A stretch of DNA of 64,000 nt from Ruminococcus flavefaciens (GTDB taxonomy: Bacteria > Bacillota > Clostridia > Oscillospirales > Ruminococcaceae). Both the position numbers and the translations under genes were made by a program. The stretch spans positions 310,001 to 374,000 of the forward strand of contig NZ_FRCT01000001.1 in the NCBI RefSeq assembly GCF_900143025.1, in the 5' to 3' direction. Positions within the stretch are counted from its first letter, which is position 1. Every line of letters begins with the position of its first letter. Below are positions 43,051 to 52,605 of the stretch, in pieces. Below the pieces are notes generated by a model. That model was not told the DNA's origin. It saw only the letters and a list, made by a program, of their open reading frames with translations, and ran no database searches.

Positions 43051-44432
43051 TTTGTGTCCTCCTTTTGGGTTATGTTCTTCGGCATGAGAAGGTTTTCCGC
43101 AGTTTCTGCGTTATTCTTCGGAGGGAAGAACATTGTCTTTATAGTCATAAGTATTATCTGAAGGTCAAGACGTATTGAGTAGTTTTCAATGTACATCAGA
43201 TCCATTTTCAGCTTGTCATATGGAGTTGTATCGTATGCGCCCGTGACCTGTGCATAGCCTGTGAGACCTGCCTTGACTTTGAGTCTGAAGCCGAATTCGG
43301 GCATTTCCTTTTTGTATTCCTCGGTAAGCTCGGGACGCTCGGGGCGCGGTCCTACAACGGACATATCACCCTTGAGGATATTGAGGAGCTGAGGGAACTC
43401 GTCGATACGGAATTTTCTCAGTATCTTGCCCACAGGGGTTATACGGTCGTCCTCCTCGGAAGCAAGGCGGGGCTTGCCGTCCTTTTCTGCGTCAACTATC
43501 ATGCTGCGGAATTTATACACATAGAATTCCTTGCCGTTAAGGGTAAGACGCTTCTGCTTGTAGAATACAGGACCTCTGTCGTAGAGCTTTACGGCGATTG
43601 CCGATATGAGCATGAACGGAGCAGCAGGTATCAGCGCAACAAGGGAGAATAAAATGTCGAAAATGCGCTTTACAAGCTGCTGCTCGAAGTCGAGGCCGTA
43701 ATTGCGGCAGAGCATGAGAGGAGTATCGAAAAGACGTATATCGTCTGCTCCTCTTATTATAATATCTGAGATTTTCGGTGCTATATACGCACGTTTTGAG
43801 TGCTCGAAGCAGAATTTAAGGTAGTCGTTGCGCTGTTCGGCAGGGATATCGCAGACGATAGCTCCCTCGTACTTCATAATGAGCTCCTTGACTTTTTCTT
43901 CGGGCTCGTTTATGCTTATAGACTCGCAAATCATGTACTTGTCCACGCGCTGACTCATTTTGAGCACAAGTGAAGCCGCCTGATGACTGCCGTAGATGAT
44001 GACCAGCTTTCGGGGAGGATACATCATAAAATATATCTTTCCCGCCAGAAGCGTCCATATGGCTATCGCGCCCAGATCGACGCAGGTCATATACACCACG
44101 GGTGGGACGGGCATGAAGCGTCGTCCTATAAGGCTGATGACGAAATACGACACCACATTAACGCATATCATGGATATCATTTGTGAGTACAGCATATCGG
44201 TCTTTTTCAGGTAGCCAAGCTTGAAGCCGCCGTAGGCTCTGAAAAAGAGCCATACCAGCAGGCAGTATATGGCGATTAGCACCCAGTTTCCTCGCCTGTA
44301 GTAAGGCAGTACTATCTGCTCGCTGTAGTGTCTGTACCATACAAAGGCAAATATCCCTGTGATTATGCACAGCAGGAACATTGCCGAGATGAAAGTTACA
44401 AATCTTTTATATAAGTCTCTGTTTTTGTTCAT
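43047..44432 (-). CDS. Polyprenyl-phosphate sugar-1-phosphate transferase
   Basis: Initiating enzyme of the polysaccharide: it moves a sugar phosphate from a nucleotide sugar to undecaprenyl phosphate. 461 residues: four to five N-terminal membrane segments, a CoA-binding-like middle domain (LVIIYGSHQAASLVLKM), and a C-terminal catalytic domain with KRIFDILFSLVALIP, GKEFYVYKFRSM, LRKFRIDEFPQLLNILKGDMSVVGPRPE and AGLTGYAQVTG. This is the WcaJ/PssY layout. It is the first gene of the operon, behind a perfect promoter. Confidence 0.94.
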   Translation of the reverse strand: MNKNRDLYKRFVTFISAMFLLCIITGIFAFVWYRHYSEQIVLPYYRRGNWVLIAIYCLLVWLFFRAYGGFKLGYLKKTDMLYSQMISMICVNVVSYFVISLIGRRFMPVPPVVYMTCVDLGAIAIWTLLAGKIYFMMYPPRKLVIIYGSHQAASLVLKMSQRVDKYMICESISINEPEEKVKELIMKYEGAIVCDIPAEQRNDYLKFCFEHSKRAYIAPKISDIIIRGADDIRLFDTPLMLCRNYGLDFEQQLVKRIFDILFSLVALIPAAPFMLISAIAVKLYDRGPVFYKQKRLTLNGKEFYVYKFRSMIVDAEKDGKPRLASEEDDRITPVGKILRKFRIDEFPQLLNILKGDMSVVGPRPERPELTEEYKKEMPEFGFRLKVKAGLTGYAQVTGAYDTTPYDKLKMDLMYIENYSIRLDLQIILMTIKTMFFPPKNNAETAENLLMPKNITQKEDTK

Positions 44433-44524
44433 AATCCTTTATCCGTCAGTTATCGGACATGAGTCTCCTTCGGGTTTGTTTTTTATATTTCTTAATAATA
44501 TGCCGTTTTTAACGACACAAAATC

Positions 44525-44553
44525 ATTATAGCAAATCGTCAGAGTTATGTCAA
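44525..44553 (-). promoter_or_regulatory. Promoter of the polysaccharide operon
   Basis: Perfect TTGACA (44548-44553) and TATAAT (44525-44530) with 17 bases between, about 95 bases before the first gene. Confidence 0.88.
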
Positions 44554-44613
44554 TACGAATTGACGGATTTGGCAAAAAACGACCGACTTTTATGGCTTTT
44601 TGCACAATAAATA

Positions 44614-45636
44614 TCAGCACTCGGCAATGGTGCAGTCGGGGTAGTAATGAGCGATGATGTCGCGCCAGCTTTTTCCTTCCTCCGCCATAGCGTTTGCACC
44701 GTACTGGCTCATTCCTACGCCGTGACCGTAGCCTTTGGTGGTGAAAATCGCGGTATCGCCTTCAATACGTACATCAAAGCTTGCAGAGCGAAGGGAAAGG
44801 GCGTTCCTTATATCGTTTCCCGTAACGGATTTTCCGCCTGCTTCGGCTGAAAGGACTGTACCTGCGTCGGAGGTGGTCTTTATCTGTATCCATTCCGACA
44901 TATCATCACCGAGGGATATGTCCTCAAAGGCAGATTCAATGGCATTTTTCAGCTCGTCCCGTGAAAGCTTCTTTTCTTCGCGGAATTTTGGTGCGGTCAG
45001 GTCGGAGCGGCTGTCAACTTCAACGAGGTAGTCAACATGAGTGCCCCATATGTTTTCTGCGCTTTCCGTATAGCCTGCCGACATGGAGTGGAAAGCGGCT
45101 ATGATAGGTGCATCATCATATGTGATTATGTACGGCAGCACCTCGTCTACAGCGGCGGATATTTTGCTGTAGCTTTCCTCGAATTTGCCGCCGAAACGCT
45201 CACGAGCCTGTTCCTTTGTGAAAAAGCCCTGATATACTGCGGTATCATTGGAGAAATCGGCTCCTTTGAGCTCGGGAGTAGGTGAGGCTTTTTCACGCAG
45301 GCGCTGTCTTTCTGCGTAGGTGTGAGCGGCGGCAGCCTGAGCTTTCAGGGCTTCCTCATGGAATGATGCAGGCATTTCTGCGCAGACGGCTCCGATGACG
45401 TAGTCACGGACAGAGACTTCAAGCACTTTTCCGCTTTCGATATCCAGTACCTTGTACGGCTGGTCTGAGCATATAGCTTTATGTGCAGCTTTATCGGCTG
45501 AAAGACCAACTTCATTGGTTGTTATCTGTACGGTATCATCGGGCATCGCTCCTTTGCCGTAAATGCAGGCAGGCAGCACGGGGATAAGCGCAGCTGCGGC
45601 GGTGAGCAGCAGTGCGGCAGCAGGATATTTTTTCAT
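44614..45636 (-). CDS. spoIID: SpoIID-type lytic transglycosylase
   Basis: Peptidoglycan enzyme required for engulfment of the forespore. 340 residues: N-terminal signal/anchor, then the SpoIID/LytB domain with [50 protein letters not shown] and, at the end, [17 protein letters not shown]. The full pattern and length suit SpoIID; a LytB amidase enhancer is a second choice. No spoIIID or murA neighbour. Transcription is divergent from citrate synthase. Confidence 0.9.
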   Translation of the reverse strand: MKKYPAAALLLTAAAALIPVLPACIYGKGAMPDDTVQITTNEVGLSADKAAHKAICSDQPYKVLDIESGKVLEVSVRDYVIGAVCAEMPASFHEEALKAQAAAAHTYAERQRLREKASPTPELKGADFSNDTAVYQGFFTKEQARERFGGKFEESYSKISAAVDEVLPYIITYDDAPIIAAFHSMSAGYTESAENIWGTHVDYLVEVDSRSDLTAPKFREEKKLSRDELKNAIESAFEDISLGDDMSEWIQIKTTSDAGTVLSAEAGGKSVTGNDIRNALSLRSASFDVRIEGDTAIFTTKGYGHGVGMSQYGANAMAEEGKSWRDIIAHYYPDCTIAEC

Positions 45637-45705
45637 AAGCTTCTCCTTTGGTCACAGTGTATAAGAACATTTGTTTTGAACATCGGTTTATATACGAAAT
45701 AACAT

Positions 45706-45734
45706 TTGACATTAAAAGGAATATGGTGTATAAT
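45706..45734 (+). promoter_or_regulatory. Promoter of the citrate synthase gene
   Basis: Perfect TTGACA (45706-45711) and TATAAT (45729-45734) with a 17-base spacer, 33 bases before the start codon. Confidence 0.88.
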
Positions 45735-45767
45735 TAATAATGAATATGTTTTAGGAGTGTGATCATA

Positions 45768-47126
45768 ATGCCTTCATTCATTTCAGGGGCTAATATTACA
45801 GATTTATGCGGCAGACTTGCTGATAATACCGCTATAGATCCAAAACTTTATGAAAAATATCACGTTAAGAGAGGACTCCGCAACAGTGACGGTACAGGTG
45901 TTATGGCAGGCATAACCAATATCTGTAATGTTCACGGTTATGTTATGAATGAGGGAGAAAGAGAGCCTATCCCCGGACAGCTCATATACAGAGGATATAA
46001 TATCAACGATCTTGTTGCCAATGTTGAAGAGGACGACCGCTTCGGATATGAGGAGACGGCTTTCCTTCTGCTTTTCGGTCATCTCCCGAACGTGAAGGAG
46101 CTGAAGACCTTCAGTTCATACATTTCAGTAAAAAGAGACCTCCCCAACGGCTTCGTTGAGGATATGATACTCAAAGCACCGTCAAAGAACATAATGAACA
46201 AGCTGGCACGTTCTGTTCTGGCTCTGTATTCCTACGATGACGAGTGCGAGAACAAGGGGCTCGAAAACGAGATGCGCACGGCTGTAAGCCTTGTCGCAAA
46301 GCTGCCTGTCATCATGGCTAACGCTTATCAGGTAAAGCGCAGAGTTTTCGACAACCAGAGCATGATAATGCACCCCATAAACTATGAGGAAAACACAGCA
46401 CAGTGTATCCTTTCGCTTTTGCGTCCCGACAGACAGTACACAAAGGACGAGGCACAGATGCTTGACCGTCTCCTCATGTTACAGGCTGAGCACGGCGGCG
46501 GAAACAACTCCACATTTACCTGCCGCGTACTTACTTCATCGGGTACAGACCCATATTCTGCTTATTCTTCGGCTATATGCTCACTGAAGGGACCTCGCCA
46601 CGGCGGTGCTAACCTTCAGGTCATAAATATGCTGGACAATTTCAAGGCAAATATCAAGAACTGGGAAAATGAGGGCGAAGTCGCAGATTATATACGCAAG
46701 ACTATCCGCAAGGAGACCAACGACCATTCAGGTCTTATTTACGGTATGGGTCACGCTGTATATACTATCTCGGATCCCCGTGCAGTTATCTTGAAGAAGA
46801 AGGCGTTCGAGCTTGCAAAGGGCAAGGATATCGAGGCTGAATTCAGACTCCTCGAAACTATCGAGCGTCTTACTCCCGAGATATTCCTCGAAATGAAGGG
46901 CAGCACAAAGACTATGTGTGCAAATGTTGATATGTATTCCGGTCTGGTGTACAGAATGTTGGGTATCCCTGATGAGCTCTTTACTCCGCTTTTCGCTATC
47001 GCTCGTATGGCAGGCTGGGCAGCTCACCGCATGGAGGAGATACTCACAGGCGGAAGGATAATCCGTCCTGCATACAAGGCTATCGCAAAGGAAAAGGAAT
47101 ATATAAAGCTCGAAGAGCGTGAATGA
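45768..47126 (+). CDS. gltA: Citrate synthase
   Basis: Condenses acetyl-CoA and oxaloacetate; in fermentative clostridia it mainly feeds glutamate synthesis. 452 residues with the long N-terminal form found in many Firmicutes. Catalytic histidines are in EHGGGNNSTF and in GMGHAVYTISDPRA, and KGPRHGGAN is present. The start is the ATG at 45768, ten bases after AGGAG; a GTG at 45759 is too close to that site. Its stop overlaps the lipoprotein gene (ATGA). No aconitase or isocitrate dehydrogenase is adjacent. Confidence 0.95.
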   Translation: MPSFISGANITDLCGRLADNTAIDPKLYEKYHVKRGLRNSDGTGVMAGITNICNVHGYVMNEGEREPIPGQLIYRGYNINDLVANVEEDDRFGYEETAFLLLFGHLPNVKELKTFSSYISVKRDLPNGFVEDMILKAPSKNIMNKLARSVLALYSYDDECENKGLENEMRTAVSLVAKLPVIMANAYQVKRRVFDNQSMIMHPINYEENTAQCILSLLRPDRQYTKDEAQMLDRLLMLQAEHGGGNNSTFTCRVLTSSGTDPYSAYSSAICSLKGPRHGGANLQVINMLDNFKANIKNWENEGEVADYIRKTIRKETNDHSGLIYGMGHAVYTISDPRAVILKKKAFELAKGKDIEAEFRLLETIERLTPEIFLEMKGSTKTMCANVDMYSGLVYRMLGIPDELFTPLFAIARMAGWAAHRMEEILTGGRIIRPAYKAIAKEKEYIKLEERE

Positions 47127-48457
47127 TATTACTTATGAAAAAAATTTCATTGCTGTCGGTGGCTGCGCTTACAGCGTCAATGCTGAGCAGCTGTACATTC
47201 GGTGCGAGCATAGATACGCTGATGGCTCCGCCAAAGCTCAGTGTGGAGCAGGAGCAGATATACTCTGCACTGACTACCGCACACGGAACAGCTATAAGCC
47301 TTAAATACCCGAAAACGGGAAAGTACCTCTCCGCCTTTATAGTCGAGGATATCGACGGCGACGGAGGAAATGAGGCTCTGGTGTTCTATGAGAGAAAGGA
47401 CCATGCAGCCGATGAAAATCCGCTGCGTATAAATATACTCGATAAGAAAGATTACAAATGGAGCTCGGTATGGGACGATGCTGCCGACGGCAGCGAGATA
47501 GAAAAGGTCATGATATCAAAGCTGGGCTCGAATGACCGCATCAACCTTATCATCGGCACAAGTATGATAAACCGTTCCGAAAAGAACGTTTCCATATACA
47601 ACTATGCCGACGGAAGGCTTACAAAGCCGCCTACATTTTCGGCTTCATATTCGTTCATTGACGTAAAAGACCTTGATATGGACAACGAGTATGAGTTCCT
47701 GCGGCTCACAAAGGCTTCAAGCGATGCGCCTGCGCTGGCTGAGGTCTACAAGCTTGACAAAAACGGCAAGTATCTGAAAAAGAAGCTGGAGCTCAGCGAG
47801 AAGTTCAGCGAGTTCGACAACATAAGCTACGGCAAGGTCGGTGATTCCGAAATGGGCATATACATCGACGCTCTGTCGGGTACAGGATATGTTCAGACCG
47901 ACGTTCTTTACATGAAGGACGGTGCTCTGAAAAAGGTCTTTGAGACTTCCGAGGAGTCTGAGGAAACTATACGTCCCGCAGGTTTTTCCTGCTTTGACGT
48001 TGACGGCGACGGAACTCTTGAGATACCCGGACAGGTGATAGCTCCATGTTATGAGACTTCAGCCGAAGGCGAGCAGCTGAAGCTGACTGAATGGAAGCAC
48101 ATAAACAGCAATTATATGCTTGAAAAGCAGTATACCTCGTATTACAGCCTCAACGACGGATATATCTTTATTTTTCCCGAAAAATGGGAGAATAAGGTCA
48201 CTGTAAAACGAGATGTAGTAAATGATGAGATGGTTTTCTGTACATATAACGAAAACGGTACGGGAAGGGAGCTTCTGCGTATTTTCTGTGCAGAGGACCA
48301 GCCGTCCCGTGAGGACCGTATCTCGGGCGGATATATGCTCATGCATTCAAAGGGCGAATTGTCGTACCTTGCGTATATCCCTTCTCCCGATACAGGCAAT
48401 GACGGTCTCGGGATAACGCCAGCAGAAGCTGCTATAGGCTTCAGATTCAGAGATTGA
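47123..48457 (+). CDS. Lipoprotein coupled to citrate synthase
   Basis: 444 residues with a signal peptide and a lipobox MLSSC near residue 22, so it is likely anchored outside. Two short stretches, VEDIDGDGGNEALVFYE and FDVDGDGTLEI, look like calcium-binding FG-GAP-type loops. The rest is beta-rich with no enzyme motif that I recognise. The ATG at 47123 overlaps the citrate synthase stop by four bases; MKKISLL at 47135 would give a more usual signal peptide but has no ribosome site. Upstream of a two-component system, to which it may be functionally related. Confidence 0.75.
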   Translation: MILLMKKISLLSVAALTASMLSSCTFGASIDTLMAPPKLSVEQEQIYSALTTAHGTAISLKYPKTGKYLSAFIVEDIDGDGGNEALVFYERKDHAADENPLRINILDKKDYKWSSVWDDAADGSEIEKVMISKLGSNDRINLIIGTSMINRSEKNVSIYNYADGRLTKPPTFSASYSFIDVKDLDMDNEYEFLRLTKASSDAPALAEVYKLDKNGKYLKKKLELSEKFSEFDNISYGKVGDSEMGIYIDALSGTGYVQTDVLYMKDGALKKVFETSEESEETIRPAGFSCFDVDGDGTLEIPGQVIAPCYETSAEGEQLKLTEWKHINSNYMLEKQYTSYYSLNDGYIFIFPEKWENKVTVKRDVVNDEMVFCTYNENGTGRELLRIFCAEDQPSREDRISGGYMLMHSKGELSYLAYIPSPDTGNDGLGITPAEAAIGFRFRD

Positions 48458-48490
48458 TATACTACTTACTCATTCAAAGGAGTGAAATAT

Positions 48491-49192
48491 ATGAAACGTA
48501 TACTTATATGCGAGGACGAGGATACTATCCGCGAATTCGTTGTCATAAACCTTAAACGTGCAGGCTACGATGTAGTAGATGTAAACTGCGGTGAAGCGGC
48601 TCTCAAGACCTTTGAGGCTGAACACGGCAATTTCGATATCGTACTGCTGGATATTATGATGCCGGGTATTGACGGCTTTACAGTCTGCAAGAAGATACGT
48701 GAGAAAAGCTCGACTATCGGCATAATAATGCTTACCGCAAGGACTCAGGAAATGGACAAGGTAAGCGGTCTTATGATAGGTGCCGATGATTATATTACAA
48801 AGCCCTTTTCACCCTCGGAGCTTACTGCCCGCGTTGACGCTATATACAGGCGCGTGTGCATGAGCTTTATCAAGAATGAAAAGCAGTCTGTCATCGAGAG
48901 CGGACCTTTCGTGCTCAACCTCAAGAGCCGCACAGTCACAAAGGACGGTGCTCCCATTGAGCTTACACAGGTAGAGTATCAGATACTGGAATACTTTATG
49001 AACAACAAGAATACCGCTCTTGACCGCGCAAGCATACTCAACCATATATGGGGCGAGAGCTATTACGGCGATGATAAGATAGTCGATGTAAATATCAGAC
49101 GTATACGCATGAAAATAGAGGAAGAACCGTCAAGCCCCAAATACATCATTACTATATGGGGCTATGGATATAAGTGGAATGACGTTCAGTAA
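48491..49192 (+). CDS. OmpR-family response regulator
   Basis: 233 residues: receiver domain with the phospho-acceptor Asp54 in IVLLDIMMPGIDG, the acidic pocket CEDED at 7-11 and the KPF motif; then a winged-helix DNA-binding domain ending in IWGYGYKW. The ATG at 48491 lies eight bases after AGGAG. Its stop overlaps the sensor kinase start (TAATG). The regulon is unknown; a PhoB- or WalR-like role is possible by type. Confidence 0.94.
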   Translation: MKRILICEDEDTIREFVVINLKRAGYDVVDVNCGEAALKTFEAEHGNFDIVLLDIMMPGIDGFTVCKKIREKSSTIGIIMLTARTQEMDKVSGLMIGADDYITKPFSPSELTARVDAIYRRVCMSFIKNEKQSVIESGPFVLNLKSRTVTKDGAPIELTQVEYQILEYFMNNKNTALDRASILNHIWGESYYGDDKIVDVNIRRIRMKIEEEPSSPKYIITIWGYGYKWNDVQ

Positions 49193-50595
49193 TGGCTAAA
49201 AAGAGTATCACAAAGCGATGGATATTCAACAACCTGGGCGTTGTTGTACTCGCACTTCTGGTCATAGACATGGCTATAGTCTATGCGATACAGAATTATT
49301 TCTACAGCTCTGCACGACAGTATATCGTGTCAAAGCTGAATGCTGTCACAAGTATACTCAGTATGCATTCTCAGGACAGCTCGACGAATTTTTCGTCGGA
49401 AATGAGAAATATGCTTGAGACCTTCAATGAAAAGGACAAGATAGAGCTTATGGCTGTAAACTCAAAGGGACGAGTAGTCCTTACCTCCTCGGGATTTTCT
49501 CCCGATGCGGACGATGTCATGCCTGATTATGTAAAGGCTATGGAGTCGGGGGAGGGCTATCATGTTTACAGGCTGGGCGGCGGTGAAAAGGTGCTTGCGG
49601 TATCAATGCCCATATCTTCAATGAGCAGTGAGTACAGCGCAGTGAGAATGGTAACATCTCTCACCGATATTGACAACACCATAAAGACCTATACAGCCGC
49701 TGTAACTATCGTATGCCTTATCATTATCCTGATAATCGTAATAACGGGTCTGTACTTTGCAGGCTCTATCGTAAGACCTATCCGACAGATAAGCGGCATC
49801 GCCCGTAAATACGCTATGGGAGACTTCTCCACGCGAATAGACAACGACAGCGATGACGAGATAGGCGACCTCTGTACTGCCATAAACAATATGGCGGACG
49901 AGCTTTCAACTGCCGAGGCTATGAAGAATGAATTCATTTCCTCTGTGTCACATGAGCTTAGAACCCCACTTACAGCTATAAAGGGATGGGCTGAAACTCT
50001 TATGATAGACGGCGGCGGCAGTCCTGACACCATGAAAAAGGGCGTCAAGGTAATAGTTAACGAGACTGAGCGTCTGTCGCAGATGGTGGAGGAGCTTCTT
50101 GACTTCTCCCGTATGCAGAACGGACACTTCACTCTCCAGAATGCAAATATGGATATCCTCGCCGAGCTTGGTGACGCTGTGCTCATATACAGCGACAAGG
50201 CAAGGCGTGAAGATAAAAAGATAATCTATGACGAGCCTGAGATGCTCCCATTCGTTTTCGGAGACAAGAACCGTATCAGGCAGGTGTTCATAAATGTTAT
50301 CGACAACGCTGTAAAGTATTCCTCAGCAGGGGATACGGTTACAATAAAAGCCTATGAATCAGGCGACAGCGTTATAGTATCCGTTACGGATACAGGTCTT
50401 GGCATAAAGCAGACCGACCTTGCAAAGGTAAAAACAAAATTCTACAAGGCAAATCACACACGCCGCGGCTCGGGTATCGGTCTTGCGGTTGCAGACGAGA
50501 TAATAAGTATGCACGGCGGCAGGCTCGACATCGACAGCGAGGGCGAGGGCAAGGGTACTAAGGTCACTATAACTCTCCCTGCGGTAAAGTCGTAA
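49192..50595 (+). CDS. Sensor histidine kinase
   Basis: 467 residues. Two membrane segments (about 14-34 and 165-190) enclose a 130-residue external sensor domain. A HAMP linker (VRPIRQISGIARKYAMGDFSTRI) is followed by the dimerisation domain with His254 in SSVSHELRTPLTAIKGWAETL and an ATP-binding domain with N (VFINVIDNAVKYS) and G boxes (DTGLGIKQ, GSGIGLAVADEI). Pairs with the response regulator directly upstream. The signal is unknown. Confidence 0.95.
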   Translation: MAKKSITKRWIFNNLGVVVLALLVIDMAIVYAIQNYFYSSARQYIVSKLNAVTSILSMHSQDSSTNFSSEMRNMLETFNEKDKIELMAVNSKGRVVLTSSGFSPDADDVMPDYVKAMESGEGYHVYRLGGGEKVLAVSMPISSMSSEYSAVRMVTSLTDIDNTIKTYTAAVTIVCLIIILIIVITGLYFAGSIVRPIRQISGIARKYAMGDFSTRIDNDSDDEIGDLCTAINNMADELSTAEAMKNEFISSVSHELRTPLTAIKGWAETLMIDGGGSPDTMKKGVKVIVNETERLSQMVEELLDFSRMQNGHFTLQNANMDILAELGDAVLIYSDKARREDKKIIYDEPEMLPFVFGDKNRIRQVFINVIDNAVKYSSAGDTVTIKAYESGDSVIVSVTDTGLGIKQTDLAKVKTKFYKANHTRRGSGIGLAVADEIISMHGGRLDIDSEGEGKGTKVTITLPAVKS

Positions 50596-50631
50596 GGCGA
50601 CAGGCATTACTATTTTCAATAAGGTGAAAAA

Positions 50632-51717
50632 ATGGGAAATAATACTAATTCAGAAACAAAGGAAAAATTCAAATCCAAGATAGGCGGTCAGGCACTGGTC
50701 GAGGGCATAATGATGCTGGGACCGAATACAGGCGCTATGGCTTGCAGACTTCCCGACGGTACTATAGACCTTGAAACATGGGAAGAAAACAACGGAAAGA
50801 ACGCCCCGTGGTACAGAAAGGTACCCCTTGTGCGAGGCTGTACAAGCTTCGTTATATCCCTTGTCAAGGGCTATAAGTACATGATGAAGTCCGCAGAAAA
50901 GCAGATGGTGGACGATGAGGACGACGACAAGAAGAAAGACACTAAGAATAAGAAATCAGATGTTCCAGAAAAGGCAATAGCTGACGCAGAAGCTGCTGCC
51001 GAAGCTGCCGCAGATACGGATATTGCGGAGAATAAAGCCGATACTGCCGAAAAAGCTGAAAACAGCGGCGAAAAGAAGACAGAGAAGGAAAAGGACACAG
51101 TTACCGATATATTCATGTATTTAGGCATACTTCTCGGTGTTGCAATGGCAATAGGACTTTTCGTGTTCCTGCCTAAGTGGCTGGTGGGACTTATCCCGTC
51201 TATCAAGGAGCACCGTATAGTACGCTCTCTCCTTGAAGGTATAGTGAAGATAGTGCTCTTTGTGCTGTATATGTACCTTGTGAGCCTTATGAAGGATATC
51301 AAAAGGCAGTATATGTACCATGGCGCAGAGCATAAGACTATAGCCTGCCATGAGGCAGAGCTCCCCCTTACTGTGGAAAATGTCCGCAAGCAGACACGCT
51401 TCCACAAACGCTGCGGCACAAGCTTCATATTCATCGTGCTTATCGTAAGCATACTTGTTATGTGCCTTGTACCGTTTACAGTCACATGGCAGCGTATCGT
51501 AGCATCACTGGTACTTCTTCCCCTTGTTGTGGGAATTTCATATGAGTGTATACGTCTGGCAGGAAATAACGATAATACCTTTACAAGGATATTGTCCGCA
51601 CCCGGACTGGCTATGCAGCGCATAACCACCCGCGAGCCCGACGACAGCATGATAGAGATAGCTATTGCAGCTATGAAGCCTTGTATCCCCGAGGATAAGG
51701 AGGAGGACAAGTGGTAA
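50632..51717 (+). CDS. DUF1385 / YqhQ-like membrane protein with an acidic insert
   Basis: 361 residues. Family motifs GGQALVEGIMMLGP near the N-terminus, RQYMYHGAEHKTIACHE and TRFHKRCGTSFIFIVLIVS, with about four membrane segments after residue 160. Between about 90 and 160 there is a Lys/Glu/Ala/Asp-rich insert with no hydrophobic core, longer than I expect for the family. It overlaps the prmC start by seven bases. In Firmicutes it often neighbours prmC and prfA; prfA is absent here. Confidence 0.88.
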   Translation: MGNNTNSETKEKFKSKIGGQALVEGIMMLGPNTGAMACRLPDGTIDLETWEENNGKNAPWYRKVPLVRGCTSFVISLVKGYKYMMKSAEKQMVDDEDDDKKKDTKNKKSDVPEKAIADAEAAAEAAADTDIAENKADTAEKAENSGEKKTEKEKDTVTDIFMYLGILLGVAMAIGLFVFLPKWLVGLIPSIKEHRIVRSLLEGIVKIVLFVLYMYLVSLMKDIKRQYMYHGAEHKTIACHEAELPLTVENVRKQTRFHKRCGTSFIFIVLIVSILVMCLVPFTVTWQRIVASLVLLPLVVGISYECIRLAGNNDNTFTRILSAPGLAMQRITTREPDDSMIEIAIAAMKPCIPEDKEEDKW

Positions 51718-52586
51718 GCCGCGGAGAGCTTTTCACAGAATGCCGCAGTCTTATCGCAGCCCGCGATGAGGATACGGCAGACTTTGATACCACCTGTATC
51801 TTTCAGGACCTGCTTGGTGACAAAAATCCCATGTTTCTCCCGAAAGAGCCTGTACCCGATGATAAAGCGGCAGAGATACGCTCCCTTGCGAAAAGACGCT
51901 CTGAGGGCTATCCCTTGCAGTATCTTCTCGGACAGTGGGAGTTCTGGGGCTGCAATTTCAAGGTGGGCGAGGGTGTACTTATACCCCGCCCCGATACGGA
52001 AACTCTTGTGGAGCAGGTGCTGGATATCTGCCGCAGGGAAAAGCTTAAAGCACCGAAAATAGCCGATCTTTGCAGCGGAAGCGGCTGTATCGCGGTGGCT
52101 CTGAAAAAGGAACTTCCCGATGCTGAGGTTTACGCTGTTGAGCTTTCGGATAAGGCACTTGGATATTTAAAGCAGAATACTGCCGCAAACGGCTGCGGTG
52201 ACATACACATTATAAAAGGAGATGTGCTGAAAAGAGAGACCGCAATGTCTCTTATGGGACTTGATATCCTTGTCAGCAATCCCCCATATCTGACCTCTCA
52301 GGACATGAGTGAGCTTCAGACCGAGGTCACTTATGAGCCTGCCTCCGCACTTTTCGGCGGCGAGGACGGGCTCGGCTTCTACAGAGCTATGACGGAGTTG
52401 TGGAAAATGTCCGTTAAGGAGGGCGGCTTCATCGCCTATGAGTTCGGCATGGGGCAGCACGATGATGTAAAGGCTATACTTGAAAAAAACAGCTTCACAG
52501 ATGTGGAGTTCAGAAAGGACGGCGGCGGTATAATAAGAACAGCTGCCGCACGTAATATAATAGTAAACAAACCTGCAATAATGTAA
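51711..52586 (+). CDS. prmC: Release factor glutamine methyltransferase PrmC
   Basis: Methylates the GGQ glutamine of release factors. 291 residues with a GTG start at 51711 and an AAGGAGGAGGAC site. SAM-binding motif [15 protein letters not shown] and the catalytic VSNPPYLT are present. The start overlaps the DUF1385 gene. recA follows after 19 bases. Confidence 0.95.
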   Translation: MVSRGELFTECRSLIAARDEDTADFDTTCIFQDLLGDKNPMFLPKEPVPDDKAAEIRSLAKRRSEGYPLQYLLGQWEFWGCNFKVGEGVLIPRPDTETLVEQVLDICRREKLKAPKIADLCSGSGCIAVALKKELPDAEVYAVELSDKALGYLKQNTAANGCGDIHIIKGDVLKRETAMSLMGLDILVSNPPYLTSQDMSELQTEVTYEPASALFGGEDGLGFYRAMTELWKMSVKEGGFIAYEFGMGQHDDVKAILEKNSFTDVEFRKDGGGIIRTAAARNIIVNKPAIM

Positions 52587-52605
52587 CAGATCGGAGGAAA
52601 TACCA

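Noticed and set aside
50871..51710. 279-codon open frame on the minus strand inside the DUF1385 gene
   Set aside because: Low-complexity Ser/Ala/Ile-rich product that results from the acidic insert on the real strand.
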